A stretch of 64,000 nt of DNA from Clostridia bacterium (GTDB lineage Bacteria; Bacillota; Clostridia; Lachnospirales; Lachnospiraceae): the NCBI GenBank assembly GCA_910576325.1, contig CAJTIM010000021.1, positions 1-64,000 on the forward strand. The letters run 5' to 3'. A program made the translations under genes and the position numbers. This document shows, piece by piece, positions 32,237 through 43,029 of this stretch. The number at the start of each line of letters is the position of its first letter. Positions within the stretch are counted from its first letter, which is position 1. A model generated the notes under the pieces. That model ran no database searches and was not told the DNA's origin. It worked only from the letters and a program-made list of their open reading frames with translations.

Positions 32237-33742
32237 TCAGGCAATTGCCTGCCCTATTCTCTCACTTACTTCCTGGTAACTATGTTCTTTATCGTTTAAG
32301 TCTTTAATTTCTTCCACAATTTGATAATCTTTAAAGACAAGAATTCTTCTTGCTAAGGTTACCATTTCGGGCATATCGGACGAAATAAGAATCACTGTCT
32401 TGCCCTCTTCTTTCGCAAGTTTCCAGATAAGTTCATGAATATGACGTTTTACACCAACATCAACGCCGACGGAAGGCTCGTCTATGATAAGGATGTCGCT
32501 GCCGGTGAGCAGCCATTTCCCAAGGGAAACTTTCTGTTGATTGCCGCCGGAAAGTGTTTCAATGACAGTATCCTGCGACGGGGTTTTAATCTCCATTTTA
32601 TGAATCATTGATTCTGTTAAATCTCTTCCCTTTTTAAACGAAAGTTTGCCAAAATGTCCCCGAATCAGATGTAAATTTGTAAGTAACATATTATCTTGTA
32701 CGGAAAATGGAAGTATTAATCCTTCTTCTTTGCGGTTCTCACTGACGTAACTTAACCCATATTTATAAACAGCGTCAGAAACACTGCAGATTTGAGCTTT
32801 TTCGCCGTGTATATAAATTTCTCCGGTATCTCTTTGATCCGCACCGATAAGAAGTCTGGCAAGCTCTGTCCGGCCTGCGCCGACCAGGCCGTAAAATCCG
32901 AGAATTTCTCCCTTGTACGCTTTGAAATTAATATTTTCAAACATACCTGATTTTCCAATATTTCTGGCTTCCAGTACAACTTCGTCCTTAATATCCAGTT
33001 CTCCCATATAATTAACATTTTCTTCCCGTCCAATCATCATTTTGATTAATTCCTGACGGGATATATCCCGAATAGAACTATTTCCTGTAACCGCTCCGTC
33101 TCTGAGAACCGTTACGCAGTCGCAAAGTCCCATTACCTCTTCAATTTTATGAGATACAAATATCAGGCACTTTCCTTCATCCCGAAGCTTCCGGCATAAT
33201 GTAAATAATTTTTCCGATTCATGTTCTGTCAGTGAACTGGTCGGTTCATCCAGCAAAATATATTTTGCTTTTGCAGATAATGCTTTTGCAATCTGAATCA
33301 ACTGTTTTTGGGCAGCTGTCATATTTGCAATAATATCTGTAGGATTTACATCCAGCCCTACTAAATCTAAATATTTTTTTGCAATCCCGTTTATTTTTTT
33401 CCAGTCAACATGCCCCCATTTATTTGCGAATTTATCCAGCTTATCCAGAACAATATTTTCAGCTACCGAAGATTGGGGAATAACCTGGATTTCCTGATGT
33501 ACCATACTGATGTTATGATCAATGGAATCCTGATAGTTTTTAAATGTCACCCTCTCTCCGTCCGCAAAAATATCTCCTGTTTCCGGAATATAAATCCCTG
33601 TCATTACTTTCATTAACGTAGATTTGCCTGCACCGTTTTCGCCCATAAGAGCATGAATGGTTCCCTCCTTAAATTTCACGGAAATATTATCCAGCGCCTT
33701 TACGCCAGGAAATTCTTTGCTGATGTTACGTATTTCCAACAT
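32237..33742 (-). CDS. Sugar ABC transporter ATP-binding protein (RbsA/MglA type)
   Basis: A 501-residue two-domain ATPase of the CUT2 family. The first domain has GENGAGKST (Walker A) and ILLDEPTSSL; the second has LVGAGRTEL in place of Walker A, and GGNQQKVSLGKWL then ILIIDEPSVG. It powers import of a monosaccharide. GGAG precedes the ATG at 33742. Last gene of the operon with the binding protein and permease. Confidence 0.92.
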   Translation of the reverse strand: MLEIRNISKEFPGVKALDNISVKFKEGTIHALMGENGAGKSTLMKVMTGIYIPETGDIFADGERVTFKNYQDSIDHNISMVHQEIQVIPQSSVAENIVLDKLDKFANKWGHVDWKKINGIAKKYLDLVGLDVNPTDIIANMTAAQKQLIQIAKALSAKAKYILLDEPTSSLTEHESEKLFTLCRKLRDEGKCLIFVSHKIEEVMGLCDCVTVLRDGAVTGNSSIRDISRQELIKMMIGREENVNYMGELDIKDEVVLEARNIGKSGMFENINFKAYKGEILGFYGLVGAGRTELARLLIGADQRDTGEIYIHGEKAQICSVSDAVYKYGLSYVSENRKEEGLILPFSVQDNMLLTNLHLIRGHFGKLSFKKGRDLTESMIHKMEIKTPSQDTVIETLSGGNQQKVSLGKWLLTGSDILIIDEPSVGVDVGVKRHIHELIWKLAKEEGKTVILISSDMPEMVTLARRILVFKDYQIVEEIKDLNDKEHSYQEVSERIGQAIA

Positions 33743-33774
33743 AAAAAGCTCCACCTCTCATTCCGGATACAGGC

Positions 33775-34854
33775 TTACGGTTTTACCAGGTATTTTGTAG
33801 TAAGCTCTTCCGTAATTGTTTTAGTAAGCGTATCCAGGTCATCTTTATAAGTATCTAAATTGTCTTTTGTAACAAGAACGACGCCGGAATCTACCAGGAA
33901 CTGATTATCAGCTGCCATATATCCCTCAGATGCCATGTAATACAGCACGGCGCAGGAAACGTATCCGTGTGCATCTACGTTCTGAGCCATAGTTCCATAG
34001 ACAATACCATCCTCAATTCCTTTCATTACGTCATCTGCGGTGTCGATGCAGATTAAATAAATGGGATCCGCATTTTTATTTCTTGCATAATAGTCATAAA
34101 GCACCTGAACCGCCGCAGAAGAGGAGCCCGTTCCGGTACAGACAATACCATTGATTTTTCCTTCATTTGCACTCAAAGCGGAAGAAATTTTTGCAACGCC
34201 TTCGTCAATACTGTTAATATCAGCAATTTCCTGTATTAATTCCACACCGTCATGTTCCGCAATGCATCTGTTTACTCCGTCACGCCTTTTTAATGTATTG
34301 CTATCGGTAAGAACCTCCAAAACATTTAAGATATTACCTTTGCCGCCCATTGCGTCAATAACCACATCACACGCCGTATAAGCCGCTGCTTCCGTATCAC
34401 TTGCCACACAAAGCATTTCCGAGCCAACACTTGTGCTTGCACCATAGCTTACCACATTAACATTCTGGCTCACAAGCTCGTCAAACAGCCCGGCAGCCCC
34501 TTCTGTGGCCGGAAACGAAGTAATATTCGTATATCCGTCCGCAACCATGGAACGGATGCTGGAGTCCATGGTGGCCTGTTCCGTATCACCGTAAATCACA
34601 CGTACATCTACGCCATAGTCTTTGCCAAACTGTTCGGCAGCCTTTCCCACGGAATCCGTATACTGATTGCTCCCCGGTGCATACCAGCCAATTTTTACTT
34701 CTTTTTCCTCAGAAACTGCGTCCATTTCCGTCTCAGGCTCCGCTGCTTCCGGTTCTGATAACTGTTTCTCCGAACCGCAGCCTGTGAATAGCCCCATAAA
34801 AACCATAATGATAACAATCATACTAATTATAAAACGAATACTTTTTCTCTGCAT
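33775..34854 (-). CDS. Sugar-binding lipoprotein of CUT2 transporter
   Basis: A 359-residue substrate-binding protein of the periplasmic sugar-binding fold (peripla_BP_4 type). The lipobox LFTGC near residue 26 anchors it. It keeps the expected features (VKIGWYAPGSNQYTDSVGKA; VADGYTNITSFPATEG; NGIVCTGTGSSSAAVQ). The substrate cannot be told from sequence; the operon context (glycyl-radical genes) suggests a compound fermented by that route. Confidence 0.88.
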   Translation of the reverse strand: MQRKSIRFIISMIVIIMVFMGLFTGCGSEKQLSEPEAAEPETEMDAVSEEKEVKIGWYAPGSNQYTDSVGKAAEQFGKDYGVDVRVIYGDTEQATMDSSIRSMVADGYTNITSFPATEGAAGLFDELVSQNVNVVSYGASTSVGSEMLCVASDTEAAAYTACDVVIDAMGGKGNILNVLEVLTDSNTLKRRDGVNRCIAEHDGVELIQEIADINSIDEGVAKISSALSANEGKINGIVCTGTGSSSAAVQVLYDYYARNKNADPIYLICIDTADDVMKGIEDGIVYGTMAQNVDAHGYVSCAVLYYMASEGYMAADNQFLVDSGVVLVTKDNLDTYKDDLDTLTKTITEELTTKYLVKP

Positions 34855-34881
34855 AATACTTCCTCCTTTTTCTAAATCAAT

Positions 34882-35886
34882 CTACGGTTTACTCTTTGTA
34901 AGCTGTTCCATGCGGAATTGATGACGGCGTTTTGCTGCGGTAATTCTTTGAGAAATAACTCCTATAGAACATGCCACCAAAAGGATCATTCCTAAATATG
35001 TCTGCTCGAAATAAACATTTGCATCCATTAAAACCAATCCGTTCTTGATAATCACAATCAAAAATCCAGCGATAGCAAGTCCGACGGGATTAATGACGCC
35101 TCCTTTCAGGCCTGTCCCTCCAATTACTGCTACTGCAAAAGAATACAACATCCAGTCAGCCCCTGTAGACGGCTGTCCCGAGCCATTCATAGACACCGTA
35201 CACACTGCCGCAATACCCGCAAACACTCCTGATAAGATATTTGCAATAAATATCATCTGATTTGTCTTGACTGCTGCCATTTTTGCGGCAAACTCATTTC
35301 CGCCGGTCGCAAGCAGCCTTCTGCCAACAGTAGTAAAGCGGAATACATACCATACAATCATTAAGATTCCGATAACCAGAAGTGTAATATATGGAATCCC
35401 CAGTAAAGAGCCGCGGCCAAATGCAGTATAGTTTGGAGATAATACCGTATATGGAAACCCTTTGGAGATTCCCGTAACCAATCCTTTAAAAATGAACTGT
35501 GTAGAAAGTGTGGCAACAAATGCACTCAGGCCGAGCTTTGTAATAATCACACCATTCATCGCTCCGCAAAGCATGCTGACTAAAACAGCCAGAAAAGTCG
35601 CTTCTATTCCTCCTATTCCCAAATTCTGCATACAGTATCCGGCCGTAACTACCGACATTGCTCCTATATATCCTATACACAAGCTGGTTCCCCCAACCAT
35701 CATAACCATTGCCTGCGACAGAGCGATCAGCACATATACTGCTGCCGTACGCATAATGTTGTACATATTATAGGCTGAAAAGAAATTTTCTGATGAGACG
35801 GCAAATATCAAGCTCAGAAAGAGCGTTGCTATCAGTACGGGAACCTCCGAGCGTCTCAAAAATCTCATATTACTTTTTTCTGCCAT
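34882..35886 (-). CDS. Sugar ABC transporter permease (RbsC type)
   Basis: A 334-residue membrane protein with about eight to ten helices and the permease loop GGTGLKGGVINPVGLAIAGF near the C-terminus. It matches the RbsC/XylH family of CUT2 permeases. It lies between the activase and the binding protein. Confidence 0.9.
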   Translation of the reverse strand: MAEKSNMRFLRRSEVPVLIATLFLSLIFAVSSENFFSAYNMYNIMRTAAVYVLIALSQAMVMMVGGTSLCIGYIGAMSVVTAGYCMQNLGIGGIEATFLAVLVSMLCGAMNGVIITKLGLSAFVATLSTQFIFKGLVTGISKGFPYTVLSPNYTAFGRGSLLGIPYITLLVIGILMIVWYVFRFTTVGRRLLATGGNEFAAKMAAVKTNQMIFIANILSGVFAGIAAVCTVSMNGSGQPSTGADWMLYSFAVAVIGGTGLKGGVINPVGLAIAGFLIVIIKNGLVLMDANVYFEQTYLGMILLVACSIGVISQRITAAKRRHQFRMEQLTKSKP

Positions 35887-35935
35887 TTATAAATTTCCTC
35901 CTACTGTTTTAGTTCCATAATATCCTCTCAGGATA

Positions 35936-36853
35936 TTACTGTTGACAAGTCACAAAATCGGGGATCCCTAACTGCTCATTGATTGCGCCGCACAGCTTGT
36001 GCATTGTGTCATCTGACTGTGTTTCATTTCCAAAAGAATTTGTCTCAAGTCCCAATCGATGATATTTTTCCATTCCCAGAAAATTATATTTTAATAAACA
36101 ATAATTTCTGACCGCAGGGTATAATGATTTGGCAAAGACCGCAGTCCTCAGCAAATTCTCCATTGTGTCATTTACTCCGGGAATCAGGGGCGTCCGGATA
36201 AGAATTTCCGTGTTATATTTTGCAAGACTTTGAATATTACTCAGTATCCTTTCATTTCCTGCTCCCGTATATCGGAAATGTTCTTTTGCATCCATATGCT
36301 TCACGTCAATGTAAAAGATATCTACCCATTTAAGAACTTTTTCAAAACTTTTCATCGGCACATTTCCTGCTGTTTCTATAACAACATGTATCCCTTCTTC
36401 TTTACACCGCTTAGCTGTTTCCGCTACAAATTCAGGATTTAATAAACATTCTCCGCCGGAAAATGTAACTCCTCCTTCCGATTTTTTATAGTAATGTTTA
36501 TCCTTTTTTATCACCGAAAGTAATTCATCCGAAGAATAATATCTGCCGCATAATTGTATTGCCTCCGTAGGACACAAATCCGCACATGTACCGCATCCCT
36601 TACAGCCTTCTGAAAGGAACCGTTTTTTTCCGTTTTCCGGAATATGATGCTCAGGACATACGGCTATACATCTTCCGCAGAAAATACATTTTTCTTCATA
36701 TACCATCAGCCTGGGGCGTGCTTCAAATCCTTCCGGATTATGACACCATTGGCAGCGCATATTACATCCGCTGAGGTAAATCACCGTTCGTATTCCCGGA
36801 CCATCGTTTAAGGACCCCTGTGTAATACTAAAAACATTGGCAGTTAATTTCAT
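35936..36853 (-). CDS. Glycyl-radical enzyme activating protein
   Basis: A 305-residue radical-SAM enzyme. CNMRCQWCHNPEG is the CxxxCxxC cluster motif; two extra 4Fe-4S sets follow (CIFCGRCIAVCPEH and CKGCGTCADLCP), as in activases of the YjjW/HPAD type. GGVTFSGGECLLN is the glycine-rich SAM-binding part. Such an enzyme installs the glycyl radical on its partner, here presumably the gene product at 36925-38454, but that partner lacks its catalytic Cys region (see there). Confidence 0.9.
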   Translation of the reverse strand: MKLTANVFSITQGSLNDGPGIRTVIYLSGCNMRCQWCHNPEGFEARPRLMVYEEKCIFCGRCIAVCPEHHIPENGKKRFLSEGCKGCGTCADLCPTEAIQLCGRYYSSDELLSVIKKDKHYYKKSEGGVTFSGGECLLNPEFVAETAKRCKEEGIHVVIETAGNVPMKSFEKVLKWVDIFYIDVKHMDAKEHFRYTGAGNERILSNIQSLAKYNTEILIRTPLIPGVNDTMENLLRTAVFAKSLYPAVRNYCLLKYNFLGMEKYHRLGLETNSFGNETQSDDTMHKLCGAINEQLGIPDFVTCQQ

Positions 36854-36924
36854 TCATTTCCCTCCTTTCTCAATCCACCAAAGTTTTCGTATATACCCCA
36901 ACCCGCTCCGATACGGCAAAAGCG

Positions 36925-38454
36925 TCAAAGAACTTTATGTTTTGTTCTTCCTATAATATGATCCTGCATGGGCCTTTCCAGCAAATTAAATTTCTGACTG
37001 AATCCGGACACCCTTACTGCAAGATTATTATGAAACTCCGGATGCTTCTGAGCATCCAGCATCATATACGAAAGTTCATTAATTGCATCCTTTCCTTCCC
37101 TGTCACATCCGCCAATACAGGATTGTTGCACATCATAATCCCGATAGATCTTAATCCATAAACAGCATATCAGTTCAAACGCCTCGTCTTTTGTAATTCT
37201 TCCCTCTTCCATGTCTTTTTTATAATAGGGATATAAAATTTGATCCAATCTTCCCAGGGAGTTCGCATTAATTCCGTCTTCCCAGGTATTAAACACATGT
37301 GCAAAAAACAAGCTCTGCAGCGCCTCATGAAAAGTTTCCGCCGGATATTTCGGTACTTTTCTGCAAATTGCGGCTATTTTTTTTAATTCATCCCTTCTTT
37401 CGGATGTACAATCGGTTTGCCCCGCCATTTTCATGGCCTCGTCTGCATAGCGCTGTCCTACGGCGCCGGCTGCCTTACATAACATTTTCATAGCTTCATA
37501 CATATCCGATATCCCGTTGATTTTTTCCGCAGCTTCTATATCTTTCAGCAATCCGTCAAATCCCTTTTTTAATACCTTCTCATATCCTATGATTGTATGA
37601 TTATCAGACATGCAGCGGCCTATTGCCGCCCACTCATCATCCATTTCCAATTCCTGTTTTGAAAAATCTTTTAAAAAGGCAAATTGCCCGTCAAATACTT
37701 TTACGTCATGAGTTGCATTGTAATTCCAGGCATGCCGATCATACTGCCAGAATTTTAAGACCTCATCATGATGTTCCAAATATTCCTGAAATTGTTCCTT
37801 CGTAAATCCTGCTTCTAATACAAGCTCCAAATCTTCAGCAGTATCTTTAGGCGTCCAAAATTCCGGATAAGGAGTATCCGCATAGTTATATCCTACAAGC
37901 AGTTCTCCTTCTTGTATTACCACCATGGAATTCATCATAACGTTTTCCATTCCTGAAGCAATTCGGGTATGTCCTTCTCCACCTCCTTTCTGAAGATGCT
38001 TCCAGATTCCTTCTTCAAACAGAATGGCATGTTGGGCTACAATTTTCCTGTTGCACGTCTTTTCACTTACTGCTCTTTCTCTTAAAATATTGCATCGGGC
38101 CGATATACGCATCCTCTGTTTTCTCCTTTCTCCATACTCGATATGGTACAATCCGTTTTTTTTCTTAAATTCTCTCGGCAAACATCCGAATTCCTTCAAA
38201 AATGCTTTATTAAACCCGCTTTGTGTTTCATATCCATACTTCATTGCGATATCCACAATTTTTACTCCGTCCAAAACCTCCATAGCAGCTAACTGCATGC
38301 GCTGATGTCGGATGTACTCGCAGAATACCGTGCCCGTGAACCGATGGAATAAATCGCTGAAATACCATGGTGAATATCCAAAATGCTCTGCAAGATTTGC
38401 AGCAGTCAGCGCTTCCCCTATATGCTCATTTATATATTTTAAAACACTATACAT
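36925..38454 (-). CDS. AraC HTH fused to internally deleted glycyl-radical enzyme
   Basis: A 509-residue continuous frame. Residues 1-100 are a SoxS-sized AraC domain with two HTH motifs (LTAANLAEHFGYSPWYFSDL; VKIVDIAMKYGYETQSGFNK). From Met115 (38112) on, the sequence is a glycyl-radical enzyme: N-terminal part to SCIGGCDREGKDAINELSYM, then directly NNLAVRVSGFSQKFN with radical Gly484. In known enzymes these are some 300 residues apart with the catalytic Cys between them; that piece is missing here. Met115 has an AAAGGAG box ten bases upstream, so the enzyme part may start on its own, with the AraC stop lost. Likely inactive as a catalyst. Confidence 0.75.
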   Translation of the reverse strand: MYSVLKYINEHIGEALTAANLAEHFGYSPWYFSDLFHRFTGTVFCEYIRHQRMQLAAMEVLDGVKIVDIAMKYGYETQSGFNKAFLKEFGCLPREFKKKNGLYHIEYGERRKQRMRISARCNILRERAVSEKTCNRKIVAQHAILFEEGIWKHLQKGGGEGHTRIASGMENVMMNSMVVIQEGELLVGYNYADTPYPEFWTPKDTAEDLELVLEAGFTKEQFQEYLEHHDEVLKFWQYDRHAWNYNATHDVKVFDGQFAFLKDFSKQELEMDDEWAAIGRCMSDNHTIIGYEKVLKKGFDGLLKDIEAAEKINGISDMYEAMKMLCKAAGAVGQRYADEAMKMAGQTDCTSERRDELKKIAAICRKVPKYPAETFHEALQSLFFAHVFNTWEDGINANSLGRLDQILYPYYKKDMEEGRITKDEAFELICCLWIKIYRDYDVQQSCIGGCDREGKDAINELSYMMLDAQKHPEFHNNLAVRVSGFSQKFNLLERPMQDHIIGRTKHKVL

Positions 38455-38564
38455 GCCTCTCCTCCATACGACTTATCATTATAATAGTTTAATTTTAAAA
38501 GTAATTTCTACTCCATATTTGCGATGTTTAAGTTTACATAACATTCATTTTAATGACAAAAAGT

Positions 38565-38618
38565 GGGCATCGGGAAAATAAGACATCAGCCATTTCCGCC
38601 TTATTTTCCGACACCCTT
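38565..38618 (-). terminator. Terminator upstream of the AraC/glycyl-radical gene
   Basis: On the plus strand GGGCATCGGGAAAATAAG (38565-38582) pairs with CTTATTTTCCGACACCC (38600-38616). Both strands carry a T-run after it. It separates the sugar operon from the fragment and hydE to the right. Confidence 0.7.
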
Positions 38619-38644
38619 TTTATGTCATGAATATTTAACTTTTA

Positions 38645-38809
38645 TTATGCCTTTGCTACTATAATCATTCCGCCTTTCTTCGCAAAACCGGTATCCCGCA
38701 ATTCCTTAACAGCCGCACAGCCTCCCCCTTTCATAAACGGAGCTGTAAACCAATCCTGATTGCCTCCTAAGGCACCGTCAATACGAATATAATCTAATTC
38801 CTGTTTCAT
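38645..38809 (-). pseudogene. Fragment of a C39-like hypothetical protein
   Basis: About 54 residues starting MKQELDYIRIDGALGGNQDW, with GGCAAV later, match the N-terminal end of a longer clostridial protein family (I recall a C39-like domain with this start). After CAAV the sequence (KELRDTGFAKKGGMIIVAKA) does not continue that family and the frame stops. It looks like a truncated or fused remnant. Confidence 0.5.
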
Positions 38810-38852
38810 AAAATCCTGTTTCCTTATATTCCAAAATTTCAAATCTCGCTTG

Positions 38853-39899
38853 TCAGAATACTACGGCATCTCCGCGTTCCATATTTAAATGATATCCCCA
38901 TGCTTTCATATTTTGGGCCAGAATACCTAACCCTTCCGCTGCCTCCGCTCCCTCACTGAGCTTATTATCATAGAGGCTGTACTGCTCCCGCTTCTTCTCC
39001 GGGGACAAATTGGGCATCACCACATTGGCTCCCGCCGCAATCCCTCTCTCCCTGCCGTCAGGCTCCAGGGTTCCCAGGGCTGTTGTTGCGGGAATCAACG
39101 CTTTCGGAAGCAAAACCCGAATAACGGACAGCAAACGGAGAGTCAGCTCCACACTTCCTGCCGTCTCCTTAGCAAACCTTGTATTCCGGTGGGGGATGAA
39201 CGGGCCAATCCCTACCATTTCCGGCTGAAGCTCCTTCAAAAATATCAGATCCCGGCTGAGCTCCTTATAAGTCTGTCCCGGGCTTCCCACCATGAATCCG
39301 GCTCCTGTCTGAAAGCCCAGATTTTTCAATTCATGAAGACATTGCTTTCTCGCCGCCAGGCTCATGGAGGCCGGGTGCAGACATCCGTAATGAGCTTCGT
39401 CCGCCGTTTCATGGCGAAGCAGGTAGCGATCCGCTCCCGCCTCCCGAAGCCTCCGGTAGCTTTCGGCTGAACGTTCTCCCACAGACAGCGTAAGGGCACA
39501 GTCGGGATAAGCCTCCTTTATCCGGAAAATCAGATCAGCAAGCCGTTCATCCGTAAAAAAGGGATCCTCTCCTCCCTGCAGAACAAAGGTACGAAACCCC
39601 AGCTGCCGGCCGTTTTCACAGCACTTCAGGATCTCCTCCGCTGTAAGACGATATCTCACCGCCCTATCGTTCTCCCGGTTGATTCCGCAGTAATAACAGC
39701 CGTTTTTACAATAATTTGTGAATTCTATCAATCCCCGGACATAAACCTTATTCCCATAGTACTGCTTCCGAAGCGCCACGGCTTCCGTCCGCAGATATTC
39801 CGCTGCCGCCGGTTCCTCCATGCGGGTCAGAAGCTCCTCGTACTCTTTTTCATTTGCCAGCTTATGCTCTCTTACAAAGCGTTCTACAAGATCTGTCAT
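38853..39899 (-). CDS. hydE: [FeFe]-hydrogenase maturase HydE
   Basis: A 348-residue radical-SAM enzyme that takes part in assembling the H-cluster of [FeFe] hydrogenase. The cluster motif is CKNGCYYCGI; FVLQGGEDPFFTDE and GAGFMVGSPGQTYKE are family-typical. The biotin-synthase-like fold ends in the C-terminal PNLSPEKKREQYSLYDNK segment. No hydF, hydG or hydrogenase gene is in the window. Confidence 0.92.
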   Translation of the reverse strand: MTDLVERFVREHKLANEKEYEELLTRMEEPAAAEYLRTEAVALRKQYYGNKVYVRGLIEFTNYCKNGCYYCGINRENDRAVRYRLTAEEILKCCENGRQLGFRTFVLQGGEDPFFTDERLADLIFRIKEAYPDCALTLSVGERSAESYRRLREAGADRYLLRHETADEAHYGCLHPASMSLAARKQCLHELKNLGFQTGAGFMVGSPGQTYKELSRDLIFLKELQPEMVGIGPFIPHRNTRFAKETAGSVELTLRLLSVIRVLLPKALIPATTALGTLEPDGRERGIAAGANVVMPNLSPEKKREQYSLYDNKLSEGAEAAEGLGILAQNMKAWGYHLNMERGDAVVF

Positions 39900-40051
39900 T
39901 TTATCCTCTATCCATGTAAATAACGCGGAAAGCTCCGCCCATACATAATTCTCATTTCACATAGACAGACAGGGAAATCCCTTATGTGTAGCTCCCGGAT
40001 TCCCCTGCACTGAATTTTCTGTCGTATTCGCTGTATATGGCTCGGCGGCTT

Positions 40052-41995
<1,944 letters not shown>

Positions 41996-42032
41996 TTTTC
42001 TCTCCTCTATTTGTCTTTTTGATTTCCGGCCA

Positions 42033-42310
42033 CAAAAAAACCCTCTCTGCCAGTTCTGACAGAAAGGGACGATCATTCTTATCGCGGTTCCACCCTGTTT
42101 GTTTTGATTGCTCAAAACCACTCATGGACGATAACGGAGTCACCGGACCGGATTGGGGTCACTCGGAGGTAGTTTTCGGTACGGACCGTCGGATTCGCTT
42201 CGGTCCTCTGCTTCCCGATGAGGATACTTCCAGCAAACATATCCCTCTCTGGCATCTTCCACAGCCTACTCGTCTCTTCTACGTATTTACCCTATGTGTT
42301 TTTCTTTAGG
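42033..42310 (-). promoter_or_regulatory. T-box leader before thrS
   Basis: On the minus strand GGGTGGAACCGCG (42083-42095) is the T-box sequence. The terminator (stem CCCTTTCTG/CAGAGAGGG spanning 42041-42067) is followed by seven T. GTGACCCC on the minus strand (about 42150-42157) contains ACC and could be the Thr specifier. The plausible arrangement is Thr starvation relieving termination of thrS. Confidence 0.9.
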
Positions 42311-42313
42311 CTT

Positions 42314-42341
42314 ATTATAACATTCAAAATCGGTTTGTCAA
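42314..42341 (-). promoter_or_regulatory. Promoter of thrS leader
   Basis: On the minus strand TTGACA (42336-42341) and TATAAT (42314-42319) are 16 bases apart. Confidence 0.75.
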
Positions 42342-42477
42342 CCGAAACCTTTCTGTCTTTTCATTCTTCTTACCTTTGCGCGCTCTTTTCGGCTGTTCTT
42401 ATAGAAAGGATGCCGTTGCCGTTCACGGAACAACAGCAACAGGACGCCTCAGGCTGAGACATCCCGTTTATGATCCT

Positions 42478-43029
42478 TTATTTTTCCGCATCAGACCGCT
42501 CTTTCAGCCGGCCTCCCAGAACTTGGAACAAGACTCCGGCGCCCAGGATTCCCGCCAAATAAATTTTTCCGGCCGTACCGGATACAAAAGGCAGGAGATA
42601 TCCTATGAGAGGAATGGACAGCTCCACCCTGCCAATCACATTATGATAGGCGATGGGAAGCATGTCATTATCCGCATTGGCATCACCTTTGGTCAAAAGC
42701 TCCTGATCCTCCTGGTCATTCCCTACCGTCCTGTGGGTTATAATTGTTGCGGAATCGTGCCCTCCGTAAAATACAATCACTTCTCCAACCGCTATCTCCC
42801 GGGGGGAAACCTGCTTTGCGTAAACTGCGCTGCCCACCGGAATCGCAGGCTCCATACTGCCGCTGACAATTCCGTAGATCTCATATCCCAGCAGACGCGG
42901 AACCGTCAATGGCAGGCAGAGCAGTATAACCAGCAGAATCAGAGCCATTCCAAAGCTGTTGCAAAGAAATGCCGGCCAGTTATGATTTTTCTTATCCTTC
43001 ACCGGTTTACTCAATGGTCGTTCCCTCAT
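42478..43029 (-). CDS. SipW-type signal peptidase I
   Basis: A 183-residue ER/archaeal-type signal peptidase: SGSMEPAIPVG holds the catalytic Ser, and ITHRTV the His that replaces Lys in this type, with GDANADND later. Two membrane helices (GMALILLVILLCLPLTVPRL; GKIYLAGILGAGVLFQVLG). Such enzymes process TasA/camelysin-like proteins, and two candidates lie in this operon (44750-46135). Last gene of the sortase unit. Confidence 0.88.
   Translation of the reverse strand: MRERPLSKPVKDKKNHNWPAFLCNSFGMALILLVILLCLPLTVPRLLGYEIYGIVSGSMEPAIPVGSAVYAKQVSPREIAVGEVIVFYGGHDSATIITHRTVGNDQEDQELLTKGDANADNDMLPIAYHNVIGRVELSIPLIGYLLPFVSGTAGKIYLAGILGAGVLFQVLGGRLKERSDAEK

Noticed and set aside
32062-32240. 33-codon minus-strand frame next to the ABC operon end
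   Set aside because: It overlaps the terminator stem of the operon and has no homology I recognise.
42019-42309. Plus-strand frame of 96 codons before thrS
   Set aside because: It runs antisense to the T-box leader, has no ribosome-binding site and ends at no conserved place.
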